Assembly (NCBI GenBank): GCA_023846275.1
Contig: CM043869.1
Span: 20,381,275-20,445,274, forward strand
Direction: 5' to 3'
DNA length: 64,000 nucleotides
Source of the DNA: Vanilla planifolia
Lineage: Eukaryota > Streptophyta > Magnoliopsida > Asparagales > Orchidaceae
The position numbers and the translations under genes were made by a program. Below, one piece after another: positions 1 to 8,812 of the stretch; positions within the stretch are counted from its first letter, which is position 1, and each line of letters opens with the position of its first letter. The notes under the pieces were generated by a model. It was not told the DNA's origin, made no database searches, and saw only the letters and a program-made list of their open reading frames with translations.

Positions 1-439
1 TTCTTCGTCTTCTTCTCCTTCTTCTTCCTCATCTTCTTCTGCTTTTTCTCTTCTTCTTTTTGTTCTTCTTCTTCTTCTACTTCTTCCTTCTCCTCCTCTT
101 CTTCTTTTTGTTCTACTTTTTCAACTTCATTTTGGTCTTCTTATTTTTATTCTTCTTGTTCCTCTTCTTCTTCTTCTTTTTCCTTTTCTTCTTTTTCCTG
201 TTCTTCATCCTCTTTTATTTCTTATTCTTCTACTTCTTCTTCTTGTTCTTCTTCTTTTTTTTCTTCATCTTCTCTTTCTTCTTCCCCTTCTTCTTCTTCT
301 TCTTCTCCTTCTCCTTCTTCTTTTTCTTCTTCATCTTTTTCCAATCTTCTTCTACTTCTACTTCTTCTATTTCTTCTCTTCTTCTTCTTCTTCTTCTTCT
401 TCTTCTACTTCTGCGACCTCTTCTTCTGGTTCTTCTACG
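1..439 (+). repeat. (TTC)n tract A, cut by window start
   Basis: Almost pure pyrimidine on the + strand, built from TTC/CTT triplets with occasional TTTTTC, CTCC and CTA variants. It reads as (GAA)n on the minus strand. The open frames here encode only Phe/Leu/Ser runs and are repeat artefacts. The tract ends at a CTACGTAATCC junction into a telomere-like spacer and continues to the left beyond the window. Confidence 0.95.
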
Positions 440-1009
440 TAATCCTTAATCCATATTCCCTAATCCCTAATCTATAATGCCTAATCCATCTCTCCTTAAT
501 CCCTAATCCCCAAACCTTGATCATTAATCCATCTTTAATTAATAATTTTTAATCCTTAATCCCTAATCTCTAGTAACTGATCCTTAAAAGCTATCCTTAA
601 TGCTTACTCTCAAATCCTTAATCCCTAATCTCTACTCCTTAAACCTTAATCCTTAATCTATAATTCTTAATCCTTAATCGTAATTATAATTTCTTAATCT
701 CTTGTCCCTAATCCTTAATCTCTTATTCTTAATCCTTAATCACTAATCTCTCATCCTTAATCCCTAATCTTAATTACCTAATTTGTAATAATTGTTAATA
801 CCTAACCTAAAATCTTTAGTAATTAATCCCTTAATCTATAATCCCTAATCCCTATTACTTATTCTTTAATCCTTACTTTTTAATCCCATATCCTTAATCT
901 CTAAACCTTAATCCATAATTACTAATCCATAATCTCTAATCTCTAATCCTTAATCCCTAACCACTAATCCTTAAACCCTAACACCTAATCCCTAAACCCT
1001 AATCCCATT
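440..1009 (+). repeat. Telomere-like degenerate heptamer spacer A
   Basis: Degenerate tandem heptamers, mostly CCCTAAT, CCTTAAT and CCATAAT, with a few canonical CCCTAAA units near the end (about 973-1003). On the minus strand they read ATTAGGG/ATTAAGG. The degeneracy rules out a functional telomere. Landmarks are shared in order with the spacer at 1509-2166: 'TATAATGCCTAATCCATCTC' near the start, a TTAATCGTAATTATA word in the middle, and 'CCCATATCCTTAATCTC' near the end. The two spacers are therefore copies of one larger unit. Confidence 0.9.
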
Positions 1010-1508
1010 TACATCTTTTCTTCCCCTTCTTCTTCCTCTTCTTCTTCTTCTTCTTCATCTTCTTTTTCTTCCTCCTCATCTTTCTCTTCTTCTTATTCTT
1101 CTTCTTCTTTCTCCTCCTCTTCTTCCTCTTCTTCTTCTTCATCATCTTCCTTTTCCTCTTCTTCTTCTTCCCCTTCTTCTTCTCCTTCTTCCTTTTCTTC
1201 TTCTTCTTCTTCCTCTTCTTCATCTTCTTCTTCTACTACTTCTTCTTCCTCTTCTGCTCCTTTATCTTTTCATCTTCTTCTTCTATTTCTACTTCCTTTT
1301 CATCTTCTCCATCATTCTATTCCTTTACTTCATCTTCTTCTACTTCTTTTTCTTTTTCTTCTTCTTCTTCTTCTTCTTCTTCCACTTCTTCTTCTCCTCC
1401 TCCTTCTCTTTCTTCTTCCTCTTCTTCTTCTTCTTCTCCTTCTACTCTTTCTTCTTCTTCTTCTCCCTCTTCTTCTTCTTCTATAACCTCTTCTTCTCGT
1501 TCTTCTTC
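1010..1508 (+). repeat. (TTC)n tract B
   Basis: Pyrimidine-only TTC/CTT repeat entered through the junction word ACATCTTTTCTTCCCC, which recurs at 2169. It ends in a TTCGTAATCC junction like tract A. A minus-strand open frame of Lys/Arg only is a translation of (GAA)n and is not a gene. Confidence 0.95.
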
Positions 1509-2166
1509 GTAATCCTTAATCCTTATTCCCTAATCCATAACTATAATGCCTAATCCATCTCTACTTAATCCATAATCCCTAATCCCCAAACCCTGCTATT
1601 TAATCCATCCTTAATCCATAATTTTTAAACCTTAATCCCTAATCTCTAATCCCTAAACTCTAATCCCTAAACCCTAATCCTAAATAGTTAATTCCAAATC
1701 CTAATCCCTAATTTATAATCAATAATCCCTAATTCCTAATCACTACTCCTTAATCCTTAATCCTTAAACCATAACCTATAATTCTTAATCCTTAATCGTA
1801 ATTATATTTACTTAATATATTGTTTCTAATCCTTAACCTCTAATTCCTAATCCTGAATCTCAAATCCTTGATCACTAATCTCTCATCCTTAACCCCTAAT
1901 CCTAATTACCAAATTTGTAATCCCTAATCATTAATACCTAACCCAAAATCCTTAGTAATTAATCCCTTAATCTATGATCCCTAATCCCTAATCCTTAATC
2001 CCTAATCCATATTAATTATTCTTTAATCCTTACTCTTTAGTCCCATATCCTTAATCTCTGAACCTTAATCCTTAATTACTAATCTATAATCTCTAATCCC
2101 TAATCCTTAATCCATAATCTCTAATCTTTAATCCCTAACACCTAATCCATAACCCCTAATTCCATA
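1509..2166 (+). repeat. Telomere-like heptamer spacer B
   Basis: Degenerate CCCTAAT/CCTTAAT heptamers. By eye this is a close relative of the spacer at 440-1009, matching it through most of its length at an offset of about 1,070 bp. That offset defines the simple TTC-plus-spacer unit. Some canonical CCCTAAA words occur near 1650-1670. Confidence 0.9.
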
Positions 2167-3448
2167 TACATCTTTTCTTCCCCTTCTTCTGTGTCTTCTT
2201 TCTTTTCCTCTTCCTTTTCTTCTTCTTCTTTCTCATCTTCTTCTTCTTCTTTTTCTTCTTCTTCCTCCTCATCTTTCTCTTCTTCTAATTATTCTTCCTA
2301 CTCTTCTTCTTCTTCATCATTATCCTCCTCTTCTTCTTCTTCTTCCTCTTCTTCTTCTTTCTTTTCTTCTTCTTCTTCTTCTTCTTATTCCTCTTCTTAT
2401 TCTTGTTTGTCTTCTTCTTCTTCTTTTTTTTCTTCATCTTCTCCTTATGCTACTTCTTCTTCCTCTTCTGCTTCTTCTTCTTTATCTTTTCTTCTTCTTT
2501 TTCTTCTTCCTTTTTCTCTTCTCCTTCTTTCTATTCTTCTTCTACTTCTTCTTCTACTCCTTTTTCTTCTTCTTCTTCTTCTTCTTCTTCTACCTCTTCC
2601 TCTTCTTCTCCTCCTTTTTCTTCTTCTTCTTCTCCCTCTTCTTCTTCTTCTTCTACGTCTTCTTCTTCCACTACTTTTTCTTCTTCAACTTCTTTTCCTG
2701 CTTCTTATTGTTATTATTCTTCTTCTTTCTCTTCTTATTCTTTGTCTCTTTAATCCTTAACCCATAACCACTAATCCCTAATCCATCTCTTCTTCCTCTT
2801 CCTTTTCTTCTTCCTCCACTTCCTCTTCTTCTTCTTATTCTTCATTTTCTTCTTCTTCTTCTTCCTCATCTTCTTCTTCTTCTTCTCCTTCTTAGTTATC
2901 TTCGTCTTCTTCATTTTCTTCTTCTTTTTCATCCTGCTTTTCTTCTTCTTCATCATCATTTTCTTGTTCCTCTTCTTCTTCTTCTTCATTTTCTTCTTCA
3001 TCTTTTCTTCTTCTTCTTCTTCTTCTTCTTCTTCTTCTCCTTCCTCTTCTTCTTCATCACTTTCTTCTTCTTCTATTTCTCCTTCTTCTTTTCTTTTTAT
3101 TCTTCTTCCTCTTCTTCTTCCCCTTCTTCTTCTTCTTTTTCTTCTTATTCTTCTTGTTCTTCTTCTTCTTCTTCTTCTTCTACTTCTTCTTCTATTTCTT
3201 CTACTTTTTCCTCCTACTCTTTTTCTTCTTCTTTTTCTTCTTCCTCTTCTTCTTCTTACTCTTCTTCTTCTTCTCGTCCTCCTTTATCTTCTTCTTATCT
3301 TTCTCCTTCTCCTTCTCCTTCTCCTTCTCCTTCTCCTTATACTTCTCCATCTCCTTCTCATTGTCCTTCTTCTTCATCTCGTTCTCCTTCTCCTTCTTCT
3401 TGTTGTTCTTCTTCTTCTACACTTTCTTCTTCTTCTTGTACTTATTTG
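2167..3448 (+). repeat. (TTC)n tract C with a mini telomere-like interruption
   Basis: Long TTC/CTT tract. It is broken at about 2752-2787 by a short stretch of telomere-like heptamers (CCTTAACCCATAACC...), after which TTC repeats resume. Toward its end (about 3296-3340) the period changes to a hexamer, (TCTCCT)n. It then ends in the junction TTTGTAATCC. The hexamer tail and junction recur in the tract at 7351-8088. Open frames in all phases are homopolymeric (Ser, Phe, Leu) and are not genes. Confidence 0.94.
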
Positions 3449-4121
3449 TAATCCTTATCCCTTATTTCATGATCTCTACTGCTTAATTTGTCCTTCCCTA
3501 GTCTCTAATCTCTAATCCTTAATCTCTAGTGCTTAATCCATCCCTTCCTAATCCCTAACCAATCCTTAATCCATAATTCCTAATCCTCAGTCCCTAATCT
3601 CTAATCCATAAACCATTATCCCTAATACATAATCCCTAAGCCTTAATCCTTAATCTATAATTCATAATCTCTAATCCTTAATATCTTATCCCTAATACCT
3701 AATCCTTAATCCTTATTCCCTAATCTATAATTGATAATCCTAATTATAATCGCTTAATTTTTAGTCCCTAATCCCTAATCTCTAATCCCTAATCCTGAAT
3801 CCCTGATAACTAATTTCTAATCCTAAATTCCTAATTTCAATTTCATAATCCGTAATCCTTAATCTTTAATACATAATCCATAATACTTAGTATTTTATCC
3901 CTTAATCCTTAATCTTTAATGCCTAATCCTTAATAATTAATCCCTTAATCCTTAATCCCTAATCTCTAATCCTTAATCCTTATTACTTATTCAATAATCC
4001 CTACTCCTTAATCCATTATCCAAAATCCTTAAACTCTAATCCTTAATTGCTAATCCATAATCCCTAATCCTTAGACCTAACGCCTTATCTCTAATAGTTA
4101 AACCCTAATCACTAATCCTTA
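3449..4121 (+). repeat. Telomere-like heptamer spacer C
   Basis: Degenerate CCCTAAT-type heptamers. The order of variant words (an early GCTTAATCCATCCC, a middle TTAGTCCCTAATCCCTAATC followed by CCTGATAACTAAT, a late TTAATCCCTTAATCCTTAA) matches the spacer at 8089-8774 almost word for word, at an offset of about 4,640 bp. This indicates a higher-order duplication. Confidence 0.9.
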
Positions 4122-4259
4122 AGCATCTCTTCTTCCCTTTCTTCTTCTTCTTCTTCCACTTCTTCCTCTTCTTCTTCTTCCCCTTCCTCTTCTTCTTCTT
4201 CCTCATTATCTCCTTCTTCTTCCTCTTCTTTCTCATCTTCTGTTTCTTTTTCTTGTTCT

Positions 4260-4291
<32 letters not shown>

Positions 4292-4591
4292 TTCATCTTC
4301 CCTTCTTCTTCTTCAACTTCTTCTTCTTTCTCTTCTTGTTCTTCCCCTTCTTCTTCTTCCTTTTCTCCTTCTTCTTCTTTTCATATTCTTATTCTTCCTC
4401 TTCTTCTGTTGCTTCTTCTTTTCTTCTTCTTCTCCTTCTTCTTCTTCTTTTATTTCTACTTCTTCTCCTTTGTCTTCGTCATCTTCTACTACTACTTCTT
4501 CTTCTTCTCCACCATCTCTTTCTTCTTTTCTTTCTCCTTCTCCTTGTCTTTCTCCTTCTCCTCCTTCTATGGCTTCTCCTATTACTTCTCC
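4122..4591 (+). repeat. (TTC)n tract D
   Basis: TTC/CTT pyrimidine tract with a hexameric TCTCCT stretch near its end (about 4535-4570), like tracts C and F. The overlapping open frames on both strands (Phe/Leu/Ser or Glu/Lys/Arg) are simple-repeat translations. Confidence 0.94.
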
Positions 4592-5224
4592 ATAATCCTT
4601 AATCCCAAATCTCAATCATAATCCATTAATCTCTAATCAATAATCTGTTATACCTAATTTAGCTTTTGAAATCCCTAATCTCTAATCCCTAATGCCTAAA
4701 CCTTAATCCTTAATTCTTTTTTTCCAATCCATAATCCCTAATCCTAAATCCTTAATCTTTAATAATTAATCGCATAATCCTTAATCCATTCTCCCTGATC
4801 ATTAATCCCTTCATCTCTAATCTTTAATTCCTAGACCATAATCCATAATCCTTAATCCTTTATCCCTATCACTTATTCTCTAATCTTTACTCATTAATTT
4901 GTAATCCATAATCCCTAAACCCTAATCCCAAATTACTAATACATAATCCTATCTCCCTAATCTCTAATGGTTAATATCGAACCCCTCCCTCCCTAATTCC
5001 TAATCCTTTATACCTATTCCTTAATCCCTAATCTCTCCCTCCCTAATCCATAATCTATATTCCAAAATTCCTAATCCCTCCCATTTTTATCACTAATCCC
5101 AAATCCATAATCCTTATTATAACACTTATTCTATAATCTTAATCCCTAATCTGTAATCTCTAATCCTGTATTTCGAATCCCTAATCACAAATCTCAAATC
5201 CTTAATCCCAAATTACTAATCCCA
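4592..5224 (+). repeat. Telomere-like heptamer spacer D
   Basis: Degenerate CCCTAAT/CCTTAAT heptamers with more divergent segments than its neighbours. Examples are a CCCTCCCTCCCTAA-like stretch near 4983-5045 and TTAGCTTTTGAAATCC near 4659. No gene or RNA structure is seen. Confidence 0.88.
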
Positions 5225-5264
5225 CTTTGCCTCTTCTTCCATTCTTATTCTTCTTCTTTCTTTT

Positions 5265-5295
<31 letters not shown>

Positions 5296-5782
5296 TTGGA
5301 TCATCTTCTTCTTCTTCTTCTTCTTCTCTTCTTCTTTTTCATCTTCTACTTCTTCTTTCTTTTCTTCTCCTTCCACTTCTTCTTTCACTCCTTTTCTTAT
5401 TCTTTTCTTCCTCTTCTTCTTTCTCTCCTTCCCTTTTTCTTCTTCTTCTTCCATTTCTTCTTTTTAACCCTCTTCTTCTTTTCTTGTTGTTCTTCTTCCT
5501 CTTCTTCTTCCTTTTTCTCCTTTTTTTTCTTCTTCTTCTCCTTCCTTATCTTCTTCTTCTTCTATTTGTCCTTCTTCTTCTCCTCCTCTTCCTTTTTCTT
5601 CTCCTCCTTCTTCATCTTTTATTTCTTTTTCTTCTTCCTCTTATTCTTCTTCTGCTTGATCTTTTTCATCCTCTCTTCTTCTTCTTCTCCTTCTTCTTCT
5701 TCTTAGTCTTCCTCTTCTTCTTCTTCTCCTTCTTCCTCATCATCTTCCTCTTCTTCTTCTTCCTCTTCTTCAACTTCTTCAC

Positions 5783-5816
<34 letters not shown>

Positions 5817-6182
5817 TTCTTCCTCCTCTTCTTCTTGTTCTTCTTCTTCTTCCTCCTCCTCTTCTTCATGTCTTTCTTCTTCTTCTTCATCTTCTTACTC
5901 TTCTCACTCTTCTCCATCTCATTTTCGTTGTTCTTCTTCTTCCTCCTCTTCTTCTTCTTCTCCTTCCACTTCTTCTTCTTTTTCTTCTTCTTCTTCTTTT
6001 TCTTCTTCTTCGTACTGATTTTTTTTTCTTCTTCTTCTTCCTCTTCTTCATCATCTTCCTCTTCTTCTTCTTCTTCTCCTTCTTCTTCTTATTCTTTTTC
6101 TTCTTCTTCTTCTTGTTCTTCTTCTTCATCACATTCTTCTTCTTCTTCTTCTTCCTCCCTTTCTTTTTTTTCTTCTTCTTCA
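5225..6182 (+). repeat. (TTC)n tract E
   Basis: The longest nearly uninterrupted TTC/CTT tract (about 960 bp), with scattered T-runs. It encodes only Phe/Leu/Ser-rich frames on the + strand and Lys/Arg-rich frames on the minus strand. It ends in a TTCATAATC junction to the next spacer. Confidence 0.95.
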
Positions 6183-6993
6183 TAATCTTTAACCCTTATT
6201 CCCTAATCACTACTTGTTAATTCCTCCCTCCCTAATCTTTAATCCCTAAATTTATGATGTCTAATCCACATCTCCTTAATCACCAATCCTTAATCCCTGT
6301 TACCTTATCCTTTAACCCTAATCCCTAATTCTTAATCCACCCTTAATCTATAATCCTTAGTCCTTAATCCCTAATCACTAATCCATTATCACTAAATAAT
6401 AAATCCTATTCTCTAATACCTAACCCCACATCCCTATTTTATAATTTATTATCCTATATTCCAAATTTCTAATCCCTAATCCTTAAATCCTAATCTCGTT
6501 CTCCAATCTCTAATCCATAATTTATATTCCATATTCCATAAACTCTAATCCTTTATCCATAATCCTTAATTCCTAATCCTTAAAGCTTAATCCCTAATCC
6601 TTAATCCATAATCATAATCCTAATTAGTTAATCTTTAATCCTTAATCCTTAATCTCTAATCCATAATCTTTAATCCATATTCCATAATCACTAATCTATA
6701 ATACTTAATCCTTAATCCCTATTGTTTAATCTATAATCCCAAAACCCTAATCTCTAATCCTTAAAAATTAATCCCTTAATTCTTAATCCTTAAATCCTAA
6801 TCCTTAATCATTGATCCCTTCATCCCTAATCCCTAATAATTAAGCCCTGATCCTATTACTTATTCCTTAATCCTTACTCCCTTATCCTTAAACCTTAATC
6901 CCTAAACCTTAATTCCTAATCCCTTATTGATAACCCTTAATCACTAATTTTTAATCCCTAATCCATAATCCCTAATTCTTAACCTCTTAATAC
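6183..6993 (+). repeat. Telomere-like heptamer spacer E
   Basis: Degenerate heptamers. The opening matches spacer B in word order (a TATGATGTCTAATCC word followed by CATCTCCTTAAT), at an offset near the ~4.64 kb superperiod. It is longer than the other spacers (about 810 bp), probably through internal tandem slippage. Confidence 0.88.
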
Positions 6994-7066
6994 TTTTGTT
7001 CTTCTTCTTCTTCTACTACTACTTCCTTCTTCCTTCTTCCACTTTTTCTTGCTCCCCTTCTTTTTA
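6994..7066 (+). repeat. Short (TTC)n island
   Basis: About 70 bp of TTC/CTT repeat with TTCC variants between two telomere-like segments. Tract C also contains a minor interruption, so the TTC and telomere-like modules vary in length between copies of the higher-order repeat. Confidence 0.85.
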
Positions 7067-7350
7067 ATCCCTAATCCATAATCCCTACTCCCTAATCCAT
7101 AATCCTTATTCTCTAAACCTTAATCTTGAATTGCTAATCAATAATCATTAATGTTAAATCTTTAATCCCGAATGCCTAATCTATAATTCCTAATACCTAA
7201 TCCCTCCCCTCTAATCATTAATCAGTAATTCCTAATGCCTAATCTCGAATCCCCAATCCCTCCCTCATTAATTCCTTGTCCCTAATCCTTCATTTCATAA
7301 TTCCTAATCCCTAATTCCTAATTCTTAATCCCTAACCCTTGATCCTTAAT
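7067..7350 (+). repeat. Telomere-like heptamer segment E2
   Basis: About 280 bp of degenerate CCCTAAT-like heptamers between the short TTC island and the next long TTC tract. It contains TCCCTCCC variants near 7200-7265. No coding potential is seen. Confidence 0.86.
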
Positions 7351-8088
7351 CTGTCTTTATTTCATCTTCTTCTTTCACTTCTTCTTCTTCCTCTTCCTCT
7401 TCTTCTTCTTCTTCCTCTTCTTCTTCTTCTTCCTTATTTTCATATTCTTTTTCTTCAACTTCTTTCTCTCCGTCCTCTTCTTCTTCTCCTTCTTTGTCTT
7501 GCTTTCCTTCTTCTTTTTCCACTTTTTTTTGTTCCGCTACCTCTTCTTCATCTACAACTTCTTCTTCTACATCTCTTCTTCTTCCTCTTGATCTTTTTCC
7601 TCTTCTTCCCCTTCTTCTTATTCATCTTCTTGTTCTTCTTCTTATTCTTATTCTTCTTCTTTCTCATCTTCTTTCTCTTCTTCTTCTTCCTCTACTTATT
7701 CTTCTTTTCCTTTTTCTTCTCCTATTTCTTCTTCTTCTTCTTCTTCTTCTCATTCGTCTTCTTCTTTTTCTCCTTCTTCTTTTCTTGTTATTTTTCTTCC
7801 TCTTCTTCTTCCTCTTTTTCTTCTTCTTCTTTTTCTTCTTCTTCTTCTTCCATTTCTTCTTCTTCTTCTTCTTCTTCTTCTTCCTCCTCTTTTTCTTCTT
7901 CTTCATCTTCTTCTTCTTCTCATCCTCCTCTTTCCTCCTCTCTTCCTTCTCTTTATCATTCTCCTTCTCCTTTTCCTTCTCCTTCTCCATCTACTTCTCA
8001 TTTTCCTTCTCCTTCTCCATCTTCTTCTCATTTTCCTTCTTCTTCTTCTTCTTCTTCTACACATTATTGTCTTTCTCGTTCTTCTTTG
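7351..8088 (+). repeat. (TTC)n tract F with TCTCCT hexamer tail
   Basis: TTC/CTT tract. From about 7955 it carries hexameric CTTCTC/CATTTT variants, and it ends in a TTTGTAATCC junction. This tail matches the end of tract C (3296-3448), supporting common descent of the two tract-plus-spacer modules. The long Phe/Ser/Leu frames are repeat artefacts. Confidence 0.94.
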
Positions 8089-8774
8089 TAATCCTTAATA
8101 CTTATTCCCTAATCTTTACTCCTTAATTCATCCCTCCCTAATCTCTAATCCCTAATCCTTAATCTACACTGCTTAATCCATCCCTCCCTAATCCCTAATA
8201 AAACCTTAATACATAATTCCTAACCTTTAATCCTTAATCTCTATTCCATAATCTTTAATCCCTAACCCTTAATCCCAAATACCTAATCCTTAATCCTTGA
8301 TCAATAATCCATAATCTCTAATCCTTAATATCTAATACCTAATATCTAATTCCTAATCATTATTCCCTAATCTATAATAGTTAATCTTAATTATAATATC
8401 TTAATCTTTAGTCCCTAATCCCTAATCTTGAATCTTGAATCCCTGATAACTAATCTCTAATTCTTAATTCCTAATCTCAATTTCTTAATCCATAATTCTT
8501 AATCCTTAATACCTAATCCATAATCCTCAGTAATTAATCCCTTAATCCTTAATCTTTAGTGCCTAGTTGTTGATCGTTAATGCCTTAATCTTTAATCCCT
8601 TATCTCTAATCTTTAATTAATCATCCCTATTATTTTTTCATTATTACTTACTCCATAATCCTTTATTTATAAACCTTAAACCCTAATCCTTAATGGCTAA
8701 TCCACAATCCCTAATCCATAATCTCTAACATCTTATCTCTAATCCATAACTGCTAATCCCTAATCCCTAATCCA
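8089..8774 (+). repeat. Telomere-like heptamer spacer F
   Basis: Degenerate heptamers that parallel spacer C (3449-4121) nearly word for word, including the CCCTGATAACTAATC landmark near 8450 and the TTAATCCCTTAATCCTTAAT word near 8535. This is the second copy that defines the ~4.64 kb superperiod. Confidence 0.9.
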
Positions 8775-8812
8775 ACTCTTCTTCCCCTTCTTCTTCTTTC
8801 TCTTCTTCTTCT
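8775..8812 (+). repeat. Truncated start of a further (TTC)n tract
   Basis: Only about 38 bp of TTC/CTT repeat, beginning with the CTCTTCTTCCCC-type entry seen at other spacer-to-tract junctions. The array then stops abruptly and AT-rich sequence follows (TTTAAACTAC...). This is the right edge of the compound array. Confidence 0.88.

Noticed and set aside
60..8126. Many long open frames of Phe/Ser/Leu (+ strand) or Lys/Arg/Glu (minus strand), up to 250 codons
   Set aside because: They are direct translations of (TTC)n/(GAA)n. They overlap in several phases and end where telomere-like repeats bring stop codons. There are no domains and no normal residue composition.
440..8774. A real chromosome end (telomere)
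   Set aside because: The heptamers are degenerate, interrupted by TTC tracts, and continue on both sides. This is interstitial or subtelomeric-type satellite, not a functional terminus.
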